A DNA stretch of 64,000 bases from assembly GCF_031455295.1 (NCBI RefSeq), contig NZ_JAVDSL010000002.1, forward strand, positions 1 through 64,000. Reading direction: 5' to 3'. Source of the stretch: Leifsonia sp. 1010 (GTDB lineage Bacteria; Actinomycetota; Actinomycetes; Actinomycetales; Microbacteriaceae). The translations under genes and the position numbers were made by a program. Under the pieces are notes generated by a model. That model saw nothing but the letters and a program-made list of their open reading frames with translations, did not search any database and was not told the DNA's origin. Positions within the stretch are counted from its first letter, which is position 1. Each line of letters starts with the position of its first letter. Of this stretch, positions 50,750 through 59,716 are shown in pieces.

Positions 50750-50971
50750 GCCGACGAAGCCGATGCGGCGCGATTCCTCGGTGCCGATCTCGACGTACGC
50801 GATGCCCGCGGTCGGGACGACGTAGAGCCGGCCCTTGTCGTCGGTCAGCTGCAGAACACCGGTGCCGCTGGCGAGTGCGCTCTGCACCTGCCCGGCAAGC
50901 TCCTCGGCCGACTGCGACGACTCGAAGTTGAGTTCGCGGGGGGCGTTGACGATTCCGATGCGGATCTCCAC
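50747..50971 (-). CDS. DUF3107 protein (TB9.4-like)
   Basis: A 74-residue alpha/beta protein conserved in actinobacteria (MEIRIGIVNAPRELNFES, GRLYVVPTAGIAYVEIG, ESRRIGFVG). The M. tuberculosis relative TB9.4 (Rv3208A) is a known small antigen of unknown role in the same position. GTG start with AAAGGCACC upstream. Gene order with the AdnAB pair is conserved. Confidence 0.93.
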   Translation of the reverse strand: MEIRIGIVNAPRELNFESSQSAEELAGQVQSALASGTGVLQLTDDKGRLYVVPTAGIAYVEIGTEESRRIGFVG

Positions 50972-51065
50972 TGAGGTGCCTTTCGAGTCTGACCGGCGGG
51001 TGTGAGTTCAGACTACGGCACACGGCTCGCGGCCCCCGCTCGCGTTCTCTGTCGGCGGACGCCGA

Positions 51066-51071
51066 TACCGT
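51066..51071 (+). promoter_or_regulatory. Leaderless -10 box of adnA
   Basis: TACCGT, seven bases, then ATG 51079. The in-frame GTG at 51070 lies inside this box, so it is unlikely to be the start. Confidence 0.5.
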
Positions 51072-51078
51072 GAAGGAC

Positions 51079-54000
51079 ATGATCGCTCGAGGCTTCCGGA
51101 TGCACCCTGCCGGCACCCTCGCATCCCCTCTTCCAGCAGGTGGCGCGGCGCTCGACGGCTCGCAGTCGGAGGTGCTCCTGCTGCCGGACGGCGCCTCCGC
51201 CGCCGTGCTCGGAGCGCCAGGCACGGGCAAGACCACGACGCTGGTGGAGGCCCTGGCCGAGCGCGTGCTCGACCGCGGCTACCGGCCGGATGAGGTGCTG
51301 GCGCTGAGCGCCTCGCGCACCGCGGCGACGGCGCTCCGCGACCGCATCGCCCTGCGCCTCGGCGTTCCGACGCAGGGTCCGCTGGCGCGCACGGCGACGT
51401 CGCTCGCGTTCCAGCTCGTCGGCGAGCGAGCGCGGCGCATCGGAGCAGAGCCGCCGCGCCTCCTCACCGGAGGCGAGCAGGACCAGATCATCGCCGAGCT
51501 GATCAGCGGCCACCTGGAGGACGGAACCGGTCCGGCGTGGCCCGACCCGCTCGTCGAGGAGGTGCGGACACTTCGCGGATTCCGCACCGAGCTGCGCGAG
51601 CTCATGGCGCGTTGCGCCGAGCGCGGGGTCACCCCGTCCCGGCTGTCCGAGCTCGGTGCGATCACCGGCCACGACGAGTGGCGCGCCGCAGCCCGCTTCA
51701 TCGCCGAGTACCAGCTCGTCGTCGACAGCTATCGCGGCGGCTTCGTCGACTCGGCCGAGCTGATCGCGTCGGCGGTCACGGTCATCGCCGAGGGCAGCTC
51801 GCTCGACGACCTGCGCGCCGTGTTCGTCGACGACCTGCAGGAGGCCACTGTCGCGACCCTGGCGCTGCTGCGGGCGCTGGCGACGCGCGGTGTCGCCGTG
51901 GTCGCGTTCGGCGACCCGGATGTCGCATCCACCACCTTCCGCGGAGCGCAGACCACCGCTCTCGGGCAGCTCGAGGGCCGTCTCGGGGTGCCGGTGACCC
52001 GGTTCGTGCTGACCACCGCTCACCGCCAGACGCCCGCGCTGCGCGAGCTGACCGCCCGGGTGACCGAGCGGATCGGCACGGCGGCGGCCGGAGTGCAGCG
52101 CATGGCCTCGGCCGGGCGACCTGAGCCGGAGCAGGCGAATGCAGAGCAGAAGGATGCGGGCGGCGTGGATCCGGCCGACCGCCGCCCCGAGATCGTACGG
52201 CTCGTCGCCGTTTCGGCCCCCGCGGAGGCCTCGCGGCTGGCCCGCAAGCTGCGCGAACGTCACCTGCTCGACGGCGTGCCGTGGAGCTCGATGGCCGTGG
52301 TGGTCCGTTCGGGCGCCCATGTACCCGCCCTCTCGCGCGCACTCGCGGTCGCCGAGGTCCCGACGACGACGAGCATCGCCGGGCGTCCGCTGCGCGACGA
52401 TTTCGCCGCCCGCCAGCTGATCACGATCGCCGGCGTGCAGCTCGGCGCGATCGAGCTGACGCCCGTGGTCGCCACCGAACTGCTGCTCGGGCCGTTCGGC
52501 GGGCTCGACAGCGTCAGCCTGCGGCGGCTGCGCCTCGCCCTCCGTCAGGAGGAGCTCGCGGGCGACGGCAACCGTCCGGGCGACGAGCTGCTCGTGGAGG
52601 CGCTGCAGCATCCCGCGCACCTGGCCACCATCGACGCGAGCCCGGCCCGCCGCGCTGCACGCCTGGCCGAGACGCTGCGATCCGGCCACGAGAAGGCGGA
52701 GAACGGCGCCTCGATCGAGGAACTGCTCTGGCACGTATGGGAGCGCAGCGGCCTCGCCGCCCGCTGGCTCGAACACTCGGAACGCACGGGCATCGTCGCC
52801 GACGAGGCGAACCGGCACCTCGACGGCGTCGTCGCGCTGTTCACCGCCGCCCGGCGGTTCGTCGAGCGCTACCCGGAGCGTCCGGCCTCCGACTTCGTCG
52901 TCGAGCTGCTCGGCGCGGAGGTCCCGGAGGACACCCTGGCCGCCCGTACGGCCGGCGACGCCGTACTGGTCTGCACGCCGAGTGCCACCATCGGTCGCGA
53001 GTTCGAGGTCGTCGTCGTCGCCGGGCTCCAGGAGAGCGTCTGGCCCAACCTGCGCCTGCGCGGTTCGCTGCTGCACCCGCAGGAGCTCGCGGACGCGGTG
53101 GAGGGTCGCACCACCGAGACCGAGGACGAGCGCGCGGAGGTGCTCGGCGACGAGTTGCGGATGTTCGCGCTGGCGGTCTCGCGCGCCCGCGGCCAGGTGA
53201 TCCTCACCGCGACGGCCAACGACGACGAGCAGCCCTCGCCGTTCCTGCGCCTCGCGGCCGACCTGGCCGTCGACGACGCCGACGACGGCGCCCATCCGCT
53301 CTCCCTCCGTGGCATGGTCGGCCGGTTGCGTCGCCGCCTCGCCACGACGGGCGCACCCGACGCGGCCGAGGCGCTCGCCCGCCTTGCGGACGCGGACGTG
53401 GAGGGCGCCGATCCCGACACCTGGTACGGCCTGCTCGAGCCGTCGACGACCGAGCCGCTGGTCGATCTGGACGACCCGGAGGCCGTCGTCCGGGTGTCCC
53501 CGTCGCGGCTGGAGACATTCGAGAAGTCGCCCCTGGCCTGGTTCGTGGACACGATGGCCGCTTCCCCGAGCGGACTCGCCGCGGGCATCGGCACCGTCGT
53601 GCACGCCGTCATGGAGGAGGCGAGCACGAGCGACGATCGCGACCTCAGCGTCGAGCGGCTGTGGCAGGGCATCGAGCGCCGGTGGGGCGAGCTCGCGTTC
53701 GAGTCGCCGTGGCTGGAGGAGAAGGAGCGCCGACGGACGCGGACGCTCACGGCCGGAGTATCCGAATACCTCCGCGACTTCGAGCGCGCCGGCGGTGTGC
53801 TGCTCGGCTCCGAGGGCGCCTTCGAGCTGCGCCTCGGCCGGGCGCTGGTGCGCGGGACGATCGACCGCGTGGAACGCACCCCCGACGGCACGGTCGTGAT
53901 CGTCGACCTCAAGACGGGAAACCGCACGCCCTCGGCGGCGGAAGCCGCCGAGCACGCGCAGCTGGGCGCCTATCAGCTGGCGTTGGAGCACGGGGCGATC

Positions 54001-54267
54001 GAGCAGGCCGCCGACCTGCCGTCCGGTGGCGCGAAGCTGCTCTTCGTCGCCAAGGGCGTCCGCGGGAAGGGCTATCGCGAGGTCGCTCAGGACCGCGTCG
54101 ACGACGACGGGCTCGAGCGGCTGCGGGAGCGCGTCGCGCGTGCGGCCGACGGTATGGCCGGCGCGACGTTCGCCGGGGTCGTCGACCTGGGCGAACGCGA
54201 CCCGCACGGAAAGTACGAGTACCGCATCCACCTGGTGCCTGCGGTCAGCGCGGGAGGAGGAGCATGA
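51079..54267 (+). CDS. adnA: AdnA-like subunit of the AdnAB helicase-nuclease
   Basis: One of two subunits of the actinobacterial double-strand break resection machine, which stands in for RecBCD/AddAB. The 1062-residue protein has an N-terminal UvrD-type motor (Walker A GAPGTGKT 45-52; AFGDPDVASTTFRG; TPSATIGREFEVVVVAGLQESVWPN) and a C-terminal RecB-like nuclease (Asp943 and Lys945 in IVDLKTG). The Walker B is FVDDLQ, with Asp252 where UvrD helicases have Glu, so this motor may be weak; in mycobacteria AdnB is the main motor. ATGA overlap couples it to adnB. The start is set by the TACCGT box. Confidence 0.93.
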   Translation: MIARGFRMHPAGTLASPLPAGGAALDGSQSEVLLLPDGASAAVLGAPGTGKTTTLVEALAERVLDRGYRPDEVLALSASRTAATALRDRIALRLGVPTQGPLARTATSLAFQLVGERARRIGAEPPRLLTGGEQDQIIAELISGHLEDGTGPAWPDPLVEEVRTLRGFRTELRELMARCAERGVTPSRLSELGAITGHDEWRAAARFIAEYQLVVDSYRGGFVDSAELIASAVTVIAEGSSLDDLRAVFVDDLQEATVATLALLRALATRGVAVVAFGDPDVASTTFRGAQTTALGQLEGRLGVPVTRFVLTTAHRQTPALRELTARVTERIGTAAAGVQRMASAGRPEPEQANAEQKDAGGVDPADRRPEIVRLVAVSAPAEASRLARKLRERHLLDGVPWSSMAVVVRSGAHVPALSRALAVAEVPTTTSIAGRPLRDDFAARQLITIAGVQLGAIELTPVVATELLLGPFGGLDSVSLRRLRLALRQEELAGDGNRPGDELLVEALQHPAHLATIDASPARRAARLAETLRSGHEKAENGASIEELLWHVWERSGLAARWLEHSERTGIVADEANRHLDGVVALFTAARRFVERYPERPASDFVVELLGAEVPEDTLAARTAGDAVLVCTPSATIGREFEVVVVAGLQESVWPNLRLRGSLLHPQELADAVEGRTTETEDERAEVLGDELRMFALAVSRARGQVILTATANDDEQPSPFLRLAADLAVDDADDGAHPLSLRGMVGRLRRRLATTGAPDAAEALARLADADVEGADPDTWYGLLEPSTTEPLVDLDDPEAVVRVSPSRLETFEKSPLAWFVDTMAASPSGLAAGIGTVVHAVMEEASTSDDRDLSVERLWQGIERRWGELAFESPWLEEKERRRTRTLTAGVSEYLRDFERAGGVLLGSEGAFELRLGRALVRGTIDRVERTPDGTVVIVDLKTGNRTPSAAEAAEHAQLGAYQLALEHGAIEQAADLPSGGAKLLFVAKGVRGKGYREVAQDRVDDDGLERLRERVARAADGMAGATFAGVVDLGERDPHGKYEYRIHLVPAVSAGGGA

Positions 54268-57200
54268 CGGACGAAGCGACGCACGTCGACGACGAGAGCC
54301 TCCTGGAGTGGGCGACCGAGCAGGCGGAGCTCGACCTGGTCGAGCAGGCCTTCTCGCTGGCTGAGACGGAGGAGGAGCGGCCGCGCCCGTCCCGCGCGCT
54401 GAGCGCGGCGGACATCGCTGAGGCGCTCCGGCTGCCCATCCCGACCGCCCAGCAGCAGGCGGTCATCGAAGCGCCGCTGCGACCGGCGATCGTGGTCGCG
54501 GGAGCCGGCAGCGGCAAGACCGAGACGATGGCGAACCGAGTGGTCTGGCTGCTCGCCAACGGTCACGTGCGGGTGCCCGAGATCCTCGGCCTGACGTTCA
54601 CCCGCAAGGCCGCGGGCGAACTGGCCGGCCGCATCCGCACCCGCATCGAGCAGTTGGTCGCGTCCGGCGTGACGGAGGTGGAGTTCGACCCCTTCGACGC
54701 TCCGGCGGTCGCCACGTACAACTCGTTCGCCAACGCGATCTTCCGCGAGAACGCGCTGCTGATCGGCCGCGAACCCGAGTCGGCGGTGCTCAGCGAGGCG
54801 TCGGCGTGGCAGCTCGCCCGCCGTCTCGTCGTGACCAGCACCGACGACCGGCTCGTCGAGCTCGACCGGGGCGTCGAGGCGGTCACGACCGCCGTCGTGA
54901 CCCTGAGCCGCGCGCTCAGCGAGAACGTCGCGGACCCGGACGACGTCGAGCGGATGGTGGAGCAGTTCGCGCGCATCGCCGAGCTGCCGACGGGCAACGG
55001 ACGCGTGAAGGAGCTGTACGCCTCCGTGCGTTCGGCCGTCGACGCCGTCGGGTCGCTTCCCCCGCTGCTCGACCTCGCCCGCGCTTTCGCCGACGAGAAG
55101 CGCCGTCGCGGATTCGTCGAGTACTCCGACCAGGTGGCCCTCGCCCTGGATGTCAGCGAGCGCCTCCCCGCCGTGGTCGCGGACTACCGCCGGCGCTACC
55201 GGGTCGTACTGCTTGACGAGTATCAGGACACCTCGGTCGTGCAGACCCGCCTGCTCTCGACGCTGTTCGCCGACCAGCCGGTGATGGCGGTCGGCGACCC
55301 GCACCAGTCCATCTACGGCTGGCGCGGCGCGAGCGCCGCCAACCTCGGCCGGTTCTCCGCCGACTTCACCGGTCAGCGGGCGGGGTCGGAGGGCGGAGCG
55401 GCCGAATACGCGCTGAGCACCAGCTGGCGCAATCCGACGCGCGTGCTGGATGCGGCGAACGCGCTCGTGGAGCCGCTGACGGCCGCCTCACCGGTGCACG
55501 TCGAACGCCTGCAGCCGCGCCCGGGCGCCGTCGCGGGGGAGCTGACGGCGGTGTTCGAGCAGACGGTCGCCGACGAGGCCGAGACGGTCGCGCGCTGGCT
55601 GGGCGCTCGTCTTGGCGAGCGCGACGATAACGGCGTCCCGCCGAGTGCGGCGATGCTCTGCCGGTCGCTGAAGAAGATCGACGTGTTCACGTCCGCCCTC
55701 GCCTGCCACGGCATCCCGTATCACGTGCTCGGACTGGGCGGCCTGCTGGAGCAGCCGGTCATCGCCGACCTCGTCAGCGCCCTGCGGGTCATGCACGACC
55801 CGACCGCCGGCTCCGAGCTGATCCGCCTGCTGACGGGCGCCAAGTGGCGCGTCGGCCCGAAGGACGTTGCCGCGCTGCGCGATGTCGCGTCGTGGCTCGC
55901 CGAGCGCGACCACCGGTACCAGCGGCTCGATCCCGAACTGCGCGACCGGCTGCGGCGATCCGTCGCGGGGGAGGAGTCGGCGTCCCTGGTGGATGCGCTC
56001 GACTTCGTCGTCGAGGCGCCCGACGACCACGGCCGGTTGGCGGGCTTCAGCCCGGCGGGTCTGGCACGGATGCGCGACGCCGGACGACGGCTCGACCACC
56101 TGCGGTCACGGGTGGGGCTCGACCTGCTCGACCTCGTCACGCTGGTGCAGCAGGAGCTTCTGCTCGATATCGAGGTCGCCGCGAACGAGACCGCTCAGCT
56201 CGGTCAGGCGAGCCTCGATGCGTTCGCCGAGCAGGTCGCCTCCTACCTCGCCGCGGACGACCAGGCGACCCTCGGCTCCTTCCTGTCGTGGCTCGCGGAG
56301 GCGGAGCAGCGCGACAACCTCGCCCCGCGCAGCGAGGAGCCGGAGCCGGGCACGGTGCAGATCCTCACCATCCACGGCGCGAAGGGCCTGGAGTGGGACG
56401 TCGTGGCCGTGCCGCGGCTCGTCGACGGTGAGCTCCCCGGGCCGCCGCAGAGCCGCAAGGGCTGGCTGGCGTTCGGGCAGCTGCCGAACGAGTTCCGCGG
56501 AGACTCGGCCGAGCTTCCGGTGATCGCCTGGCGCACCGCCGAGACCCAGAAGGACGTCAACGACTCGATCGCGGCGTTCGAGGAGGAGAACCTCGCCCGG
56601 CACTTGGACGAGCAGCGCCGGCTGATCTACGTCGCCGTGACCCGCGCCCGGCAGCGGCTGCTGCTGTCCGGCTCGTACTGGTCGACCCAGACCAAGCCGC
56701 GCGGCCCCGGCTCGTACCTGCTCGAGCTGCAGGATGCGGGTCTGCTGCCGCCGGACGCCTTCCCGGACTGCGACGAGCCGGAGGAGAACCCGCTCGCGCT
56801 GACCGCATCCACCGTGACCTGGCCGCTGGAGCCGCTCGGCGCCCGCCGCACACGCGTCGAGGCGGCCGCCGAAGCCGTGCGCCGTGCGCGTGAACGCGGC
56901 GCGGGCGACGGCGGTGTCTACGCGCGCGACCTCGACCTGCTGCTGGCCGAGCGCGCCCGGCGTGCAGAAGAGGCCGGTCTCGTCGAACTGCCCGCCCGCA
57001 TCCCGGCCTCGCGGTTCAAGGACTACGTGACGGACCCGGCATCGGTGGCGGCGACCCTGCGCCGGCCGATGCCGGAGCGCCCGTACCGCCAGACGAGGCT
57101 GGGCACCCTGTTCCACCGCTGGGTGGAGGAGCGCTTCGGCACGGTCGCAGGCGCGACCGACGTGCTCGACGCCCACGTCGCCGAGCTGGACGACCTCGCG

Positions 57201-57626
57201 GGCGACGTGCTCGAGGCCGAGCGCTTCGAGGACCTGCGCGCAACCTTCGAGCGGAGCCAGTGGGCCGGGCGGCGTCCGGAGGAGGTGGAGCTGGAGATCC
57301 ACATCACCCTCGCCGGGCAGGTGGTCGTCTGCAAGCTCGACGCCGTCTACCGGGCGGAGGACGGCCTCCACGACTACCAGATCGTGGACTGGAAGACCGG
57401 CAAGGCGCCGCGCGACGCGGACGACCTGGAACGCAAGCAGCTGCAGCTCGCGCTCTACCGCCTCGCGTTCGCCCGCTACGCCGGGATCGACCCGGAGCGG
57501 ATCGACGCGGTCTTCTACTTCGTGGCCGACGACGCGGTCGTGCGGCCGGAGCGCCTCTACGCGGAGGAGGAGCTGACGTCGCTCTGGTCGTCGGCGACCG
57601 GCTTCATCCCGCCCGAGCGCCCGTAG
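54264..57626 (+). CDS. adnB: AdnB-like subunit of the AdnAB helicase-nuclease
   Basis: The main motor and second nuclease of AdnAB. The 1120-residue protein has a full SF1A motor: Walker A GAGSGKT (80-86), LTFTRKAAGEL, Walker B VVLLDEYQD (about 314-322), VGDPHQSIYGWRGA, LSTSWRNPTRVL, LTIHGAKGLEWDVVAVPRLVDGELP and VAVTRARQRL. The RecB-like nuclease at the end has QIVDWKTGKAP (Asp1042, Lys1044). The ATG overlaps the adnA stop (ATGA). The same frame stays open far upstream inside adnA, but that part is not coding. Its 3' end overlaps the convergent kinase-like gene by 70 bases. Confidence 0.95.
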   Translation: MTDEATHVDDESLLEWATEQAELDLVEQAFSLAETEEERPRPSRALSAADIAEALRLPIPTAQQQAVIEAPLRPAIVVAGAGSGKTETMANRVVWLLANGHVRVPEILGLTFTRKAAGELAGRIRTRIEQLVASGVTEVEFDPFDAPAVATYNSFANAIFRENALLIGREPESAVLSEASAWQLARRLVVTSTDDRLVELDRGVEAVTTAVVTLSRALSENVADPDDVERMVEQFARIAELPTGNGRVKELYASVRSAVDAVGSLPPLLDLARAFADEKRRRGFVEYSDQVALALDVSERLPAVVADYRRRYRVVLLDEYQDTSVVQTRLLSTLFADQPVMAVGDPHQSIYGWRGASAANLGRFSADFTGQRAGSEGGAAEYALSTSWRNPTRVLDAANALVEPLTAASPVHVERLQPRPGAVAGELTAVFEQTVADEAETVARWLGARLGERDDNGVPPSAAMLCRSLKKIDVFTSALACHGIPYHVLGLGGLLEQPVIADLVSALRVMHDPTAGSELIRLLTGAKWRVGPKDVAALRDVASWLAERDHRYQRLDPELRDRLRRSVAGEESASLVDALDFVVEAPDDHGRLAGFSPAGLARMRDAGRRLDHLRSRVGLDLLDLVTLVQQELLLDIEVAANETAQLGQASLDAFAEQVASYLAADDQATLGSFLSWLAEAEQRDNLAPRSEEPEPGTVQILTIHGAKGLEWDVVAVPRLVDGELPGPPQSRKGWLAFGQLPNEFRGDSAELPVIAWRTAETQKDVNDSIAAFEEENLARHLDEQRRLIYVAVTRARQRLLLSGSYWSTQTKPRGPGSYLLELQDAGLLPPDAFPDCDEPEENPLALTASTVTWPLEPLGARRTRVEAAAEAVRRARERGAGDGGVYARDLDLLLAERARRAEEAGLVELPARIPASRFKDYVTDPASVAATLRRPMPERPYRQTRLGTLFHRWVEERFGTVAGATDVLDAHVAELDDLAGDVLEAERFEDLRATFERSQWAGRRPEEVELEIHITLAGQVVVCKLDAVYRAEDGLHDYQIVDWKTGKAPRDADDLERKQLQLALYRLAFARYAGIDPERIDAVFYFVADDAVVRPERLYAEEELTSLWSSATGFIPPERP

Positions 57627-58636
57627 CCTGCGGCGTCCGTGCGGTCTCCCGGAGTCCGGTCGAGCATGGCCTCCACATCGCCGATCGCCATGATCGGGCC
57701 GGTCGCCGTCGACAGCGGGTTCATCGAGTTGCTGCGGACGCGGTCCACGAGGCCGTCGAGCATCTCCACGGCGTCGTCCACGATCGTCTGGTCGCGCACC
57801 TCGCGGCCGTGGAGCAGCCATCGGGCCACCTCGAGCTCGGCGTACAGCATGGCGCGCTGGGTGAACTGGCGGTCGGTGGCGACCTGCCGCGTGGAGGCGT
57901 AGGCGCCCAGGGCGCCGTCGGTCGCCTCCGGGTTCATGGCGAGCAGCCAGTGCAGGTCGCGCGCCGGGTCGCCGACGCGGAGCGCCGACCAGCCGAGCAC
58001 GGCCGTGACGACATCGTCCTCGACAAGGAAGGAGTCCGAGGTGAGGGAGCCGTTGATGACGGTCGGCTGGAACTGCCAGATCGAGTGGTCGGCCGCCGCG
58101 TCCCGCCACCGGTCGCGCAGCGCGACGGGCAGGAGACCGGTGGATGCGGCCGATTCGATGACCGAGTTCGCCGCCGTGAGGCACTCGGCCGACGACATCA
58201 CCGGCAGGCCGGCCTCGCCGACGAAGGCGGTGGGGAGCGCGTGGATGGCCGCGATGGCGTGCCCGATCGACCCGGCCAGGCCGTCGCCCGGCGGCACGTC
58301 CTCCACCGCGATGTGCTCGCCGGGGAGGAAGTCGTAGACGACGGCGCGCGTTCCCGCGACCGGTGCCTGGCCGAGGTAGCGGGGCACCTCGAACGGGAGG
58401 CGGCTGCGGATGCCGGTGGTCAGCGCGCGCAGCGCGACCAGGTCGGCGCTCTGCTCGGTCTCCGCGATCTGGTTCGTCGGCACGCGCACGATGACGGTGG
58501 AGCCGTCCCTCGTCGACAGCAGCGCCGAGTCGAACTCGCCTGCGCCGCTCCTCGTGTAGCTGCGGGCGCCGGAGACGTCGAGGTCGGGAACGGCCGAGGT
58601 GGCCAGCGCGGCTAGAGTGAAGTGGGATCTGGCCAT
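57557..58636 (-). CDS. APH-fold protein with degenerate kinase motifs (pseudokinase)
   Basis: A 359-residue protein of the aminoglycoside/macrolide phosphotransferase fold. The N-lobe shows a beta-rich start and DGSTVIVRVPT; the C-lobe runs from AGSIGHAIAAIHALP. Where active members have HGDLxxxN and a DW motif, this one has INGSLTSDSF (catalytic Asp replaced by Ser197) and LGWSALRVGDPARDL (Asp replaced by Gly215). Catalysis by the usual route is therefore unlikely; a binding or regulatory role is more plausible. The last 50 residues are disordered. TAGCCT lies six bases before the ATG. It overlaps adnB at the 3' end. Confidence 0.85.
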   Translation of the reverse strand: MARSHFTLAALATSAVPDLDVSGARSYTRSGAGEFDSALLSTRDGSTVIVRVPTNQIAETEQSADLVALRALTTGIRSRLPFEVPRYLGQAPVAGTRAVVYDFLPGEHIAVEDVPPGDGLAGSIGHAIAAIHALPTAFVGEAGLPVMSSAECLTAANSVIESAASTGLLPVALRDRWRDAAADHSIWQFQPTVINGSLTSDSFLVEDDVVTAVLGWSALRVGDPARDLHWLLAMNPEATDGALGAYASTRQVATDRQFTQRAMLYAELEVARWLLHGREVRDQTIVDDAVEMLDGLVDRVRSNSMNPLSTATGPIMAIGDVEAMLDRTPGDRTDAAGYGRSGGMKPVADDQSDVSSSSA

Positions 58637-58642
58637 GCACCT

Positions 58643-58648
58643 AGGCTA
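58643..58648 (-). promoter_or_regulatory. Leaderless -10 box of the pseudokinase
   Basis: TAGCCT on the minus strand, six bases, then ATG 58636. Confidence 0.5.
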
Positions 58649-58696
58649 ATTGGACCTCCCTGCGACGGCCGTCCGCCACGCCCCGAAAGGACCTCG

Positions 58697-59716
58697 ATGT
58701 CGTCCGCCCCGACTCCCGCCCTTCCCCTCGCCGCTCTTCCGCTCTCGCGGCACGCGACCGATCGCGACCATGCCGCGCGGTCGCGGCCCGCCCTGTTCGA
58801 CGAGCTCTGGGAGGAGCCGACGACGCGCGTGCTCGCGCTCTGGAAGGGACGGGCGCTGCTGACCGCGGAAAGCGTCGCGGCCGCGACCCCCGCAGCCGAC
58901 GGCTGGTCGGCCCCGGATGCCGGACCGGCCGAGCTGGAGCTGCTCCCGGTGGACCGCGTCACCTCCGCGCTCATCCGGGTGTACCTCGGCCGCACGACGG
59001 TCGCGTCGGCGACCGAGCCGGCCGGCACCGCCGTGGTGCTGCAGGTGCTGACCGACGCCGCCGCGCAGGAGCTGGAGCCGGACGAGGCGCGCTGGGGCAA
59101 CCTGCGCACCGTCGCCACCGCGCTGAGCGATCGCGACGCGGGACTTTTCACCGAGGCGCTCGCGATGGCGAACTGGCATGCGACGCACACGCACTGCCCG
59201 CGATGCGGGTCGCCGACGGTGGTCGAGCAGGCCGGCTGGGTGCGGCGCTGCCTGGAGGACGGCTCCGAGGTGTTCCCCCGGACGGACCCGGCGGTGATCG
59301 TGACGGTGCTGGATGCGGACGACCGGCTCCTGCTCGGCTCCAATGCGATGTGGGAGAACTCCCGCTATTCGCTGCTCGCCGGGTTCGTCGAGCCGGGCGA
59401 ATCGTTCGAGGCGGCCGTGGAGCGCGAGATGTTCGAGGAGGCGGGCATCCGCGTCGTCGACGCCCGCTACAAGGGCTCGCAGCCGTGGCCGTTCCCGGCA
59501 TCGGTCATGGTCGGGATGACGGCGCGGCTGGCCGACGACCAGGCCGCGAGCGCGCTCGACCCGGATGGCGAGGAGATCCTCGACGTGCGCTGGTTCACCC
59601 GGGACGAGCTGTGGGCGGCGCGCGAGCAGATCATCCTCCCGGGCCGCTCGTCTATCGCGCGCGCCCTCATCGAGGACTGGTACGGCGGCCCGCTCGACGA
59701 GCCGCCGGCGCCGTGA
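58697..59716 (+). CDS. nudC: NAD(+) diphosphatase (NudC-type Nudix hydrolase)
   Basis: NudC cleaves NADH or NAD to NMN(H) and AMP and can remove NAD caps from RNA. The 339-residue protein has an N-terminal domain, a zinc ribbon with Cys167, Cys170 and Cys185 but Asp188 at the fourth place, and a complete Nudix box from Gly229 (Glu235, Arg243-Glu244, Glu247-Glu248). The NADH-specific SQPWPFPASVM motif follows. GAAAGGA precedes ATG 58697. The uvrD2 start overlaps its stop (GTGA), as in the mycobacterial nudC-uvrD2 pair. Confidence 0.94.
   Translation: MSSAPTPALPLAALPLSRHATDRDHAARSRPALFDELWEEPTTRVLALWKGRALLTAESVAAATPAADGWSAPDAGPAELELLPVDRVTSALIRVYLGRTTVASATEPAGTAVVLQVLTDAAAQELEPDEARWGNLRTVATALSDRDAGLFTEALAMANWHATHTHCPRCGSPTVVEQAGWVRRCLEDGSEVFPRTDPAVIVTVLDADDRLLLGSNAMWENSRYSLLAGFVEPGESFEAAVEREMFEEAGIRVVDARYKGSQPWPFPASVMVGMTARLADDQAASALDPDGEEILDVRWFTRDELWAAREQIILPGRSSIARALIEDWYGGPLDEPPAP

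Noticed and set aside
52281-54263. Open frame extending adnB about 660 codons upstream
   Set aside because: It overlaps adnA in another frame, is Arg/Pro/Ala-rich with no domain, and adnB has an ATGA-coupled ATG at 54264.
56106-58640. 844-codon minus-strand frame across adnB and the kinase-like gene
   Set aside because: The kinase-like protein is in another minus frame with clear fold motifs; this frame has no domain.
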